This document shows, piece after piece, positions 16,813 to 26,000 of a DNA stretch of 64,000 bases. This DNA is from Corallococcus coralloides DSM 2259 (GTDB lineage Bacteria > Myxococcota > Myxococcia > Myxococcales > Myxococcaceae): positions 7,910,328 through 7,974,327 of the forward strand of contig NC_017030.1 of the NCBI RefSeq assembly GCF_000255295.1, in the 5' to 3' direction. The notes under the pieces are model-generated. The model saw only the letters and a program-made list of their open reading frames with translations. It made no database searches and was not told the origin of the DNA. The number at the start of each line of letters is the position of its first letter. The stretch's first letter is position 1. Position numbers and translations under genes: made by a program.

Positions 16813-17864
16813 GGTTCCTCGGGAGGACCGGGTCGTGGCGCCCGCTCATGGCAGCGGGAGTCGTGTCCGTGCTGGGCGCGGGTGTGAGCGCCTACGCCCA
16901 GACGGCCCTGCGCGCCAAGGCGGCGACACGGCCCGCGCTGGAGCGCGTGCCCCAGGAGGATCCATCCGTGAACCTGCCCGAGCAGTCGGGGTGCCGCGTG
17001 GACGCGCGCTTCTCCGGGCTGTGGCCTCGCGTGGACGCCGTGACGTTCCATCCCACCACGCTGGAGGAGCGGACCGCGTTCTCGAAGCTCATCCCCGCAT
17101 TGCTGGCCGCGGCGCCGAAGCAGAAGGACGTGCCCCCGGAGCTGACGAACGTGGCCGCGTCCGTGGGCTTCTTCCTGGAGACGTGGACCACGCCGCGCGA
17201 CACCTTCTGGGTGCTGCGCGAGCGGCCGGACCGCTACCACGGCGCGGGCGCGTATGTGATCCGCACGGGCGAAGCGACGAACGACGTGGTGCAGGTGCCC
17301 CACCCGTACTTCGACATCGGGACGGAGGACATCGGCTCCGCCCTCTTCGTCTGCCCGCCCGAGGGCCGCGCGCCGCGCCTGTTCATGACCGCCACCGCGC
17401 ACCGCTACAAGGGCACGCCCGGTGAGACGCCCGAGGATCCGGAGCACCCCGCGGACGTCGCACACAACCCGGAGCACCTCTTCCAGACCGTGACGGACCT
17501 GGCCGCGCGGCAGCTCGTCGCGCCGCACGTGGTGCAGCTGCACGGCTTCGGCGAGTCCAAGGTCCAGAAGGGCCGCACGGAGAAGCTGGCGGCGGTGATC
17601 AGCGACGGGACGCGCAGACCCGGGATGTGGGCGCGGAAGGTGGCCACACTTCTGGAGGAGGCGCTCGGCCCTGGAGTGAAGCTGTTCCCGGACGGCGTGC
17701 AGGTGCTCGGTGGGACACAGAACGCGCAGGCCCGCCTGCTCCAGTCCTATCCGCAAGCCCGCTTCCTGCACCTGGAAATGTCATCCCGTACGCGCAAAGC
17801 GCTGGCGCCCCCGGCGCGTCTGGACCGGCTGGCCCAGATTCTGTTCGCACCCTTGGAGGACTGA
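16809..17864 (+). CDS. Periplasmic amidohydrolase-like protein of the Cap-like operon
   Basis: The GTG at 16809 overlaps the upstream TGA (GTGA) and gives a good signal peptide ending SAYA-Q near residue 30; farther upstream in-frame starts lie inside the previous gene. The 351-residue product carries VPH165P, D169-I-GTE, ATAH198R, DVAH219, QLH245GF and HLE323MS, the same series as in the 9520 protein, so the two are paralogues. The His/Asp/Glu set suggests a metal-dependent amidase or carboxypeptidase of the N-formylglutamate amidohydrolase or polyglutamate hydrolase type; the exact family is not certain. In the periplasm it could trim, release or transfer the polymer made by the CapB/CapC homologues. 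The operon position supports this but does not prove it. Confidence 0.82.
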   Translation: MRFLGRTGSWRPLMAAGVVSVLGAGVSAYAQTALRAKAATRPALERVPQEDPSVNLPEQSGCRVDARFSGLWPRVDAVTFHPTTLEERTAFSKLIPALLAAAPKQKDVPPELTNVAASVGFFLETWTTPRDTFWVLRERPDRYHGAGAYVIRTGEATNDVVQVPHPYFDIGTEDIGSALFVCPPEGRAPRLFMTATAHRYKGTPGETPEDPEHPADVAHNPEHLFQTVTDLAARQLVAPHVVQLHGFGESKVQKGRTEKLAAVISDGTRRPGMWARKVATLLEEALGPGVKLFPDGVQVLGGTQNAQARLLQSYPQARFLHLEMSSRTRKALAPPARLDRLAQILFAPLED

Positions 17865-17870
17865 GCGCCG

Positions 17871-20800
17871 ATGTTTCCTGTTCGACGCCGCGCCCGTTAC
17901 ACCCTGCTCGTGGGAGCGCTCGCGGCGCTGCCCGTCATCGCGCAGCCCGCCGTCTCCCAGCCGTCCGTCATCGCCCGCAGTGAGGAGGGCATGGCGTGGC
18001 AGCCGCGCGCCATCCGGGGACCGGTCGCGCTGGAGGACCTCCGGGGCCACGCGCCCTATGTGCCTGGCGGCATTCCGCAGGTGACGGGCGCGATGGAAGT
18101 CACGGCCCAGAAGGGCGCGGCCGTGTGGCTGGGCCCGCTGGACGTGGTGCGCGTCACCGGCCCCGCCGGGGCGCTGCGCTTCACCCGCGTGCCTTTGTCC
18201 GAGGGCGGCGAAGCACCCGAGCTGCGCGTGGAGGAAGAGGGCGTGTCGGAGCGTCCGGGCCGCTGGTACCTGGCGGAGCCCATGGGCGCCGGCAGCATCT
18301 GGTGGGTCACGGCGACGAAGAACGCCCGCATCGTGGTGGAGCGGCCCACGCACACGTCCACGGCGCGCACCGAGGAGCGGATGCGGGACGCGCTCCTCAA
18401 GTGGGTGGACGGCAAGGGGCCGCGCCCGGCGCTGGCGTTCGACGCGGCCACGCGCGCGCGGCTGGACGTGGACTCGGCGCTGGAGGCGGAGCTCGTGAAG
18501 GACGAGCCTGGGTCCTCGCCCTTCCGGACCGCGGTGCGTGACTGGCGCAAGGCGTCCGCGCTGCGCGAGTGGGCGCTGGTGTCGCCGCTCTACGGCCGGG
18601 CGGTGCGCGTGGAGCGCCCGCGTCCCACCGGCACGGAGGTGGTGCTGGACGGAATGGACGCGCCCTGGGTCCGCCCGGAGGGGAAGGGCTCGACCTGGGC
18701 GTTGGAGATGGAGGGCCCGGGCGTGCTGTCGCTGGAGGCGCGCGCCGTGCTGGGCGATGGCTCGTCCGCCGAGGCGCCGACGGTGGAGGTGTACGGCGTG
18801 GGCGGAGTGCTCGCGCAGGCGCAGCTCACGCCGCAGCCCGCGTGGGCGGAGGCCGCCGAGGGCGCGGCGCTGCCGGACGGGCGCACCGCGCGGGTGCTCG
18901 CGTCGGGTGAGCGAGTGGGCATCGCGGAGGAGATGCGCGTGGCGCTGCCTCCGGGCAAGCACAACTACGTCGTGAGCTGGAAGGGCCCCGCGCCGCTGAT
19001 GCGTGCGCGCGTCGCCACGCGCCGGCCCACGCTGTCCGAGGCGCTGTCGCGCCAGACGCACTGGACGGAGCTGGCGGAGAAGGCGTGGGAGGTGGTGAAG
19101 CAGGACCCCGCCGCCCGTCCTTCGCTGCTGCGTCAGCGGCTGGTGGCCCTGATGCCGGACCTGGCGCGCGGCACCTACGGACGCATCAAGACGGAGGGCC
19201 TGTCGCCGCTGCTGACCGTGATGGCGGCCCTGGGTGACGGCGACACGGACGTGGCGGTGGAGGCGCTGAAGGGCGCGGATGCGTCGCCGCTCGCGTGGCA
19301 CCTGCGGCTGCTCACCGCGAAGAAGCTCCTGGATGCGAACAAGCCGGACGTCGCGCACGCGCTCCTGGGCACCGCGCCCGCGCTGCCGGACGCGGGCTTC
19401 CTCACCGCCGAGGCGTCGGAACTGGTGGCCCGCCTGCCGCTGGGCGACCCGCTGCGCAGCCGCGAGCTGGCCGCGCTGGAGCTGGCGTGGCGCGCGGATC
19501 CGCTGTCCGAGGACATCCGCCGGAGCTACCGCACCGCGTGGTGGCGCGCGAGCCGCTGGTCACAGGTGACGCCCGCGCCCCGCGACGACGGGACCGAGGT
19601 GAAGGCCTCGCACTGGCTGGATCTCCAGGGCATGGAGGCCGACGCGTCGATGGCGGGCAGCGCGCTGTGGCCGCTCGCCGTGGGCGGCACCACGCACGTG
19701 CAGGCCACGGGGCTCGCCGAGGCCCCCACCCTGCTGCGCGCCTACGTGATGACGCCGCCGGGCGCGAAGGCGAATCCGGTGCTGCGCGTGGGGACCAACG
19801 CGTTCCCGCTGCTGCCGCTGTCGGCGGTGGAGCCGGTGGAGATTGCCCTGCCGCCGGGCGAGCACGCGCTGAAGCTGGAGGGCGTGGAGGGCACGCGCGC
19901 GTTCCTGTCGCTCGCGCCCGCGAAGACGGAAGGGACGCCGGGCGAAGTGGGCTACGTGCGCTCGCAGTGGCCGGTGAAGGTGGAGAAGAAGGCGGTGCGC
20001 TTCCGGGTGCCGGACGCGAAGCTGCCCTCTCCGGTGCGCGTGCAACTGCGTCCGTTGAACGCCACCGCGGGCAAGCCGCTCGTGGTGCGGATGAACACGG
20101 ACGTGGGCCATCCGCGCCGGTTGGTGCTGATGCCTGGCGCCGCCAGCCCGCGCCACGTCGCGCTGGAAGGGGCGAAGGGCACGTCGTCCGCGCCTGTGTC
20201 CGCGGTGGTGACGCTGCCCGCGCAGGCGCGCGAGGTGTGGTTCGAGCCCGAGGATCCGAAGGCACAGCTCGCCGTCTCGCTGTCGGTGCGCCGCGCGGAG
20301 GTGGCCACGTCCGAGGAGTCCCCTGCCCTGCCACAGCAGCCGCAGGCAGGGACGGCGTACGAGACGCTCCAGGCGCTCTCCCGCACGCTGCGCACGGGAC
20401 CCGATGACGTGGAGCCGCGCCTCGCGCGCGCCGAGCTGCTGTCGTCGCTGCAGGAGGACGGCTTCGCTCGCGCGGACGTGGGCCGGCTGCTGGACGCGCA
20501 GGCGAAGCTGACGCCGGAGCAGCAGCGGCGCCTGCTCGCGCTGATGGACCGCCTGTCGCAGACGGCTCCGCGCACGGTGCGCTTCGCGCAGGCCATCACC
20601 CAACCCACGCTGGTGTCCCCTGCCTTCCCGGCGCTGGACATGAGCGTCAGCGCCTCGGCGCGCAACGGCGGCACGGACACGCAGGGCAATGGTTCGCTCG
20701 CCGCTACCAGCGCCTCGGCGCGCAACGGCAACACGACGCTCGCCACGCTCAGCGCCCAGGCCCGCGAAGGCCACACGGACGCGGCGCTCGCGGCGGTGTC

Positions 20801-22949
20801 GGGGGACAAGAGCCTCGCGGGCCGCTATCTCCGTGCTCGACTGCTGTCGGCCTCCGGCGAGGACGCGGCGGGTGCGCTGGCCATGGCGGCGCTGTACCGC
20901 GAGACGGGCCTGCCGCAGGTGGGCCTGGAAGCGCTCGGCATGCTGGAGCGTCTGCAGGACTCGCCGCAGGCGTGGAAGGACGGCGGTGCGCCCCTGGGCG
21001 CGGCGCTCGCGAGCCAGCTCCAGGCGTGGGCGGATCATCCGGATGTCCGCCGCATGCGCTTCACCGCCGGCCGCTGGACGCGCTGGGAAGGTCTGCGCGA
21101 CGCGGAGGAGACCGCGGGTTCTCTCCTCGCCACGTCGGAGGCCGGCACGGACGACGAGGACGTCGCCATGTCCGTGCGCAAGGCGCTGCTCGCGCCCCCG
21201 TGGAAGCTGTCGGAGGCGAAGCTGCTGCCCGCCGGGGCCTCGCGCGTGATGAGCCTGGTGGTGAAGCAGCCCCGGCCCCTGGGCGCGGAGGTCCTCTGCG
21301 GCACCACCCCGCGTCCGGGCGTGGACGCCGCCGGCACCTGCTCGTTCGCGCTCCGCGTGGACGGCCGCGTGGTCCGCGAGCTCCAGGTCCCCGAGGGCGA
21401 GACCGCCATCCTGGGCACGCGCCTGGACGTTCCCGGCCGCCACCAGGTGGAAGTGGTGATGGCGCGCGCCGATACGCAACAGACCGGCCTGGTGCGCTTC
21501 GTGGAGTCCGAGGAAGCCACCACCAACGCCCGCGTCATGGCCGCCCCGCAGCCCCTCTCCCTCCTGCGCAGCCGTCCGGGCGCGCCGGTGGTGATGACCG
21601 TGCTGGGCCCCACCGCCCTGCGCGTGCGCGCTACCGCCCTGGCCCCCACCGCGGGCCGCGAGCTGCTCCTGCGCAGCACGCCGCTGCCCTCCGGTGACGG
21701 CACCGGTGGCTCCAGCGCGGAGGAAGGCCCGCTCATGCACCTGGGCCTGCCCGAGGACGCCGACCCCGGCCTCCAGGGCGCATCCCAGCCGCTGGGCCGC
21801 ATGGGCGAGACGTGGCTGCTCCTGCCCTCTCGCGGTCCGCACCGCGTGAGCCTGGAGTCTCCCGCGGGTGAAGCCCTGGTGCAGGTGCAACTGGGTGTCG
21901 CATCGGATCCGAGCGCGCTCGCGGCCCCATCGTGGGCCCAGGGCACCACGGGCCTGGAGCCGCTGCCCTGGCCCGCGCTGCCGCCCAGCCTGTCGCTGCT
22001 GCCGGAGGGCATGCCTCCGGAGGCGCGCACCGGCGGCCTGGGCATGGTGTCCGCGGAGATGGGCTATCGCAGCGAGGACGTGGAGGAAGGCGAGCTGCTC
22101 AACCGCCCGCTCCAGACGGGCCTGGAGGTCCGCCTCTCCCTGCGCCGTGAGCTGTCCCCGGGCCGCGCGTGGCTGCGCTTCACGCCCGAGGCGCGCTACC
22201 CGCTGAACCAGTCCGCCGTGCTCGGCGGCACCGTGGCCGGCTATGTGAATCAACTGCCCGGCGACCTTCGCCTGTCCATGCAGGGCTCCGTGTTCTCGCA
22301 GACCATCGACGGCACGATGCGCTGGAGCGCGCGGGGCCGCGTGGCGGCGGACCGCTACGTGCGCCTGTCCCCGGACGTGGGCCTCATCCCCGGCCTGGGC
22401 CTGACGCTGGAGTCCATGCAGGGCGGCAGCGCGACAGACGCCTCGCGCTACGACCAGAACGTCTACTGGCTCTACGGCAGGGACCACCCGCGGCGCCTGT
22501 CGCCCCGGCTGTCGCTGCGCTGGCAGCCCTTCCAGGACCACGTGGCCACGCTGGGCATGTCCGCCGTGAGCAACGCGAACTTCTATACGGTGGACAACGC
22601 GGGCGCCTACGCGAGCTGGGCGGCGCTCCTGGGCGGCAAGCTCCAGGGCACGCGCGTGGAGCTGGGCTACGGCGCCTCACAGCGCTTCCAGGATGATCAC
22701 CGCGCCACCGCGTACCTGCGCCACCGCGTGTCGGGCCGCCTGGACTGGAACGTGTGGATGGGCAAGGGCGGCAGCCGGCTGATGCTCTTCGCGGAAGACC
22801 GCGCCTTCCTCTCCGGCCCGTACGGGATGCAGAACATGTTTTCACTCGGAGCGCGGTGGGACTGGTCGGGTGGACGTGGGTTGCAGGACGTCACCCCCAC
22901 CGAAGAGGAGTTCGAGGAGCTGCTCGATGAACGACGTTTGCAGCCGTGA
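17871..22949 (+). CDS. Giant envelope protein with probable C-terminal outer-membrane barrel
   Basis: The 1692-residue product has an N-terminal signal peptide (MFPVRRRARYTLLVGALAALPVIA). Residues ~40-400 and ~600-830 show repeated beta-sandwich-like modules with LPPGKHNYVVSW or LPPGEHALKLEG type strands, like those in the 14185 protein. Residues ~400-580 and ~860-1080 are helical and TPR-like. Two copies of SASARNG lie at a 20-residue period (~927-953). The last ~300 residues (from ~1393) have alternating aromatic/hydrophobic strands with turns (LRLSMQGSVFSQTIDGTMRWSARG and later), the look of a 12- to 16-strand outer-membrane beta barrel, followed by a short acidic tail. I infer an outer-membrane export or anchoring component for the polymer. 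No known family is recognised. Confidence 0.82.
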   Translation: MFPVRRRARYTLLVGALAALPVIAQPAVSQPSVIARSEEGMAWQPRAIRGPVALEDLRGHAPYVPGGIPQVTGAMEVTAQKGAAVWLGPLDVVRVTGPAGALRFTRVPLSEGGEAPELRVEEEGVSERPGRWYLAEPMGAGSIWWVTATKNARIVVERPTHTSTARTEERMRDALLKWVDGKGPRPALAFDAATRARLDVDSALEAELVKDEPGSSPFRTAVRDWRKASALREWALVSPLYGRAVRVERPRPTGTEVVLDGMDAPWVRPEGKGSTWALEMEGPGVLSLEARAVLGDGSSAEAPTVEVYGVGGVLAQAQLTPQPAWAEAAEGAALPDGRTARVLASGERVGIAEEMRVALPPGKHNYVVSWKGPAPLMRARVATRRPTLSEALSRQTHWTELAEKAWEVVKQDPAARPSLLRQRLVALMPDLARGTYGRIKTEGLSPLLTVMAALGDGDTDVAVEALKGADASPLAWHLRLLTAKKLLDANKPDVAHALLGTAPALPDAGFLTAEASELVARLPLGDPLRSRELAALELAWRADPLSEDIRRSYRTAWWRASRWSQVTPAPRDDGTEVKASHWLDLQGMEADASMAGSALWPLAVGGTTHVQATGLAEAPTLLRAYVMTPPGAKANPVLRVGTNAFPLLPLSAVEPVEIALPPGEHALKLEGVEGTRAFLSLAPAKTEGTPGEVGYVRSQWPVKVEKKAVRFRVPDAKLPSPVRVQLRPLNATAGKPLVVRMNTDVGHPRRLVLMPGAASPRHVALEGAKGTSSAPVSAVVTLPAQAREVWFEPEDPKAQLAVSLSVRRAEVATSEESPALPQQPQAGTAYETLQALSRTLRTGPDDVEPRLARAELLSSLQEDGFARADVGRLLDAQAKLTPEQQRRLLALMDRLSQTAPRTVRFAQAITQPTLVSPAFPALDMSVSASARNGGTDTQGNGSLAATSASARNGNTTLATLSAQAREGHTDAALAAVSGDKSLAGRYLRARLLSASGEDAAGALAMAALYRETGLPQVGLEALGMLERLQDSPQAWKDGGAPLGAALASQLQAWADHPDVRRMRFTAGRWTRWEGLRDAEETAGSLLATSEAGTDDEDVAMSVRKALLAPPWKLSEAKLLPAGASRVMSLVVKQPRPLGAEVLCGTTPRPGVDAAGTCSFALRVDGRVVRELQVPEGETAILGTRLDVPGRHQVEVVMARADTQQTGLVRFVESEEATTNARVMAAPQPLSLLRSRPGAPVVMTVLGPTALRVRATALAPTAGRELLLRSTPLPSGDGTGGSSAEEGPLMHLGLPEDADPGLQGASQPLGRMGETWLLLPSRGPHRVSLESPAGEALVQVQLGVASDPSALAAPSWAQGTTGLEPLPWPALPPSLSLLPEGMPPEARTGGLGMVSAEMGYRSEDVEEGELLNRPLQTGLEVRLSLRRELSPGRAWLRFTPEARYPLNQSAVLGGTVAGYVNQLPGDLRLSMQGSVFSQTIDGTMRWSARGRVAADRYVRLSPDVGLIPGLGLTLESMQGGSATDASRYDQNVYWLYGRDHPRRLSPRLSLRWQPFQDHVATLGMSAVSNANFYTVDNAGAYASWAALLGGKLQGTRVELGYGASQRFQDDHRATAYLRHRVSGRLDWNVWMGKGGSRLMLFAEDRAFLSGPYGMQNMFSLGARWDWSGGRGLQDVTPTEEEFEELLDERRLQP
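20649..20729 (+). repeat. Short direct repeat in the giant envelope gene
   Basis: A 21-bp sequence encoding SASARNG occurs identically at 20649-20669 and 20709-20729, a 60-bp period. A related SAQAREG follows. It marks a small tandem repeat in the protein. Confidence 0.6.
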
Positions 22950-23011
22950 GAGGGCGTGAGCTGTCGTGATCCGAACGCGTGCCTGGGGGGGCCGGGCAGG
23001 TTTCTCAAGCA

Positions 23012-26000
23012 ATGAATAGCTCTGGCCGCGACATGCACCTGGCGAACGAACCTCTCGAGTCCCAACTGCTGGAAGCCCTGCCCCCGCTGCACCGTCGCGT
23101 GCGCGGGGCCCAGGTCGAGGTCCTGGCCCAGCGGCTGGTGGAGTCGTGCCCTCGCCCCGCCGGCCTGGAGGGCCTGGCCCCATGGCTGGGCGTCGCCCTG
23201 GAGGCCCTGGAGACGGAGCTGGCCGCGGTCCACGCGGAGATCGTCCAGTTCACCCGTCAGCACAACGAGGCGCTGGATGACGCCGCCCGCCGACAGGTGC
23301 TGGTGGAGCACATCAAGGCCACGGTGAAGGACCGCAAGGACCGCAAGGAGGACCTGCGCGCCCTGGACCGGTGGATGGGCTTCGATGCCCTGCGCGAGCG
23401 GCTGGAGAAGCGCCGCCACAAGCTGCTGATCGAAGAAGAGACGGCGCTCCGCGCGCTGACGGGCGTGCTGGGCAAGGCCCACGCGCAGGAGCTGCAACCC
23501 GCCGCCGTGCCGCTGGCGAGGCAGCTCTTGGACCGAGCCGTGGACGCGCCCCGGGCGCAGAATCGCTCCGCCGCGCTGGAGGCCTTCCGGCAGCTCGCGC
23601 AGACGGTGCCGGGCGTCGCCGCGTCGCTGCCCGAAGTGGGCCCCACGCTGACGAGCCTCGCGGGCCAGGAGGACGTGAGTCCGTTCTTCCAGGCGGAGGC
23701 CCTGCGCGCGCTGCTCACGGTGGACGTGCTCGAGGGCATCACCCTGCTGCGCCAGCGTCTGCGCGCGAAGGCCCCATCGGAGAAGGACTTCCTCTTCCGC
23801 CGCCAGGTGCTGGAGCAGTGCGCGCCGCTCTTGTCGGAAGAGCACCGCATGCCGCTGCTCACCGAGGTCGCGCACCACGACCCGAGCGAGTACGTGCGCA
23901 TGGGCCTGTGCGCCCTCATCGCGCAGCGCCAGGATGGACAGCCGCTGCTGCGCCGTCTGGCGGGGCTGGAGCAGGTGCCGGCCGTCGCGGGACAGACGCT
24001 GTCGGAGCCGAGCCCGCGCGTGCGCACCGCCGCCGTGCTGGCCGCGGTGGACGCCGCGCTCACAGCTCCGAAGGTGAAGGGCCCTGCCCTCCAGGTGCTG
24101 GTGGACGTGATTGGCCGTGACACCGCGCCGCTCGTGCTGCGCGTGTCGTGCGAGCGCGCCGCCGCGCTGGCGGAAGCTCTGGGCGCCGCTGGGCTGGGCC
24201 CCGCGCACGCGGCGCTCCTGGACGCGGTGGAGTCCCTGGCGACGCAGCCGGGCGCCACGGGGCCGGTGGTGGAGGCCGCCGCCGCCGCCGCGCAGGTGCT
24301 GCACCGGGTGAAGGATCCGGTGCGCCAGGCGTGGACGGCGTTCCTCGCGGGCCGCGTCTCCAAGCTCCGCCCGGGCAGCCGCACGCGCATTCCGCTCCAG
24401 CCCGCGCCGGAGAACCTGCCGCCGATGCCGGAGGGCCCCGCGTGGCTGGGCGCCATCCTCGCGGACCTGTCGCAGGACGGGCACGGCCTGTACGCGGAGC
24501 GCACGGACAAGACGCTGACGCTGTGGCACGGCGACCGGCAGGAGCGCCGCCTGTGGCGCATGTGGCACGAGCTGGGCCGCCCCGCGCCGAACAAGCGCCA
24601 GGCGTTCCTGCACACCACCGGCCGCGTCATGTCCGGCACGCTGCGCGCGCACCCGGGCCACCTGGACGAAATCACGGAGACGCTGGTCCCCGGCGAGCGC
24701 GTCCACGTGGCGAGCCAGGGCAGCTGGGGCCGGCACCTGCCCACCGTGGACGACCTGCTGGACATGCCGCTGTCGAAGGACGGCAAGGTGCACCTGTTCA
24801 GCAGCCACGGCGAGACGGTGCTGGTGCCGCCCGCCTCGCGCCTGCGCCGGCTGACGAACCGGCTGAAGGTGTCGAAGGACTACCGCCGGCTCGCGTCGCT
24901 GCGGCTGGACTCGCTGGGAGGCGAGGAGCCTCGCGAGCGCCGCCGCTTCGTGGAGCAGGTGGAGCGCGAGCTGGGCGTCCAGGTGCGCTTCACGCCGTAC
25001 GGTCAGCACAAGCAGGTCCCCGCGCCGCTCGCCACGCTCTTCCACGAGCCGGAGGCCGCGCCGAAGCCCACGTCCACGCTGCACACGCCCGCGGTGCTGG
25101 GCCTGCAGAGCGGATTCCTGGCGCTCCTCACCGAGCGCATCATGGAGAACGAGGGCTACTTCCTCGGCATGGGAGGCAACGGCATCGCCGCGCTGGGCCT
25201 CTTCACCGCGGCGCTCTTCTCCATCTTCCTGGGCGACACGTACGTGAAGCGCCAGAGCGTGCGGAAGTCCCGGGAGAAGATTCCGCTCGTCATCGGCGGC
25301 TGGGGCACGCGCGGCAAGTCCGGCACGGAGCGCCTGAAGGCGGCGCTCTTCTCCGGAATGGGCTTCGAGGTGTTCGCGAAGACGACGGGCTCGGAGGCGA
25401 TGTTCGTGCACAGCGCCCCGGGCGCCGGGCCGTCCGAGTTCTTCATCTTCCGCCCCTACGACAAGGCCACCATCTGGGAGCAGAAGGACATGGTGGAGCT
25501 GGGCGCGCGCCTGGGCACGGAGGTGTTCCTCTGGGAGTGCATGGCGCTGCAGCCCAACTTCGTCGAGCTGCTCCAGAACGACTGGATGAGGGACGACTTC
25601 GCCACGCTGACCAACGCCTATCCGGACCATGAGGACATCCAGGGTCCCGCGGGCATCAACGTCGCGTCCGTCATCACCAACTTCATGCCCAACGGCGGCC
25701 GGGTGGTGACGACGGAGGACCACTTCCTCCCCCTCTTCAAGCAGGCGGCGAAGGAGAAGGACACCACGCTGCTGCACAGCGCGTGGTGGGAGGCGGAGCT
25801 GATTCCGGAGGAGTTCCTCGCGCTGTTCCCCTACCGCGAGCACCCGCGCAACATGGCGCTGGTGGCGACGCTGGCGGAGCAGCTCGGCGTGTCGCGGCCG
25901 TACGCGCTGGCGCTGATGGCCGAGCACGTGCAGCCCGAAATCGGCGTGTTGAAGGTCTTCCCGCCAGCGAAGGTGCGCGGGCGGCAGCTCCAGTTCATCA

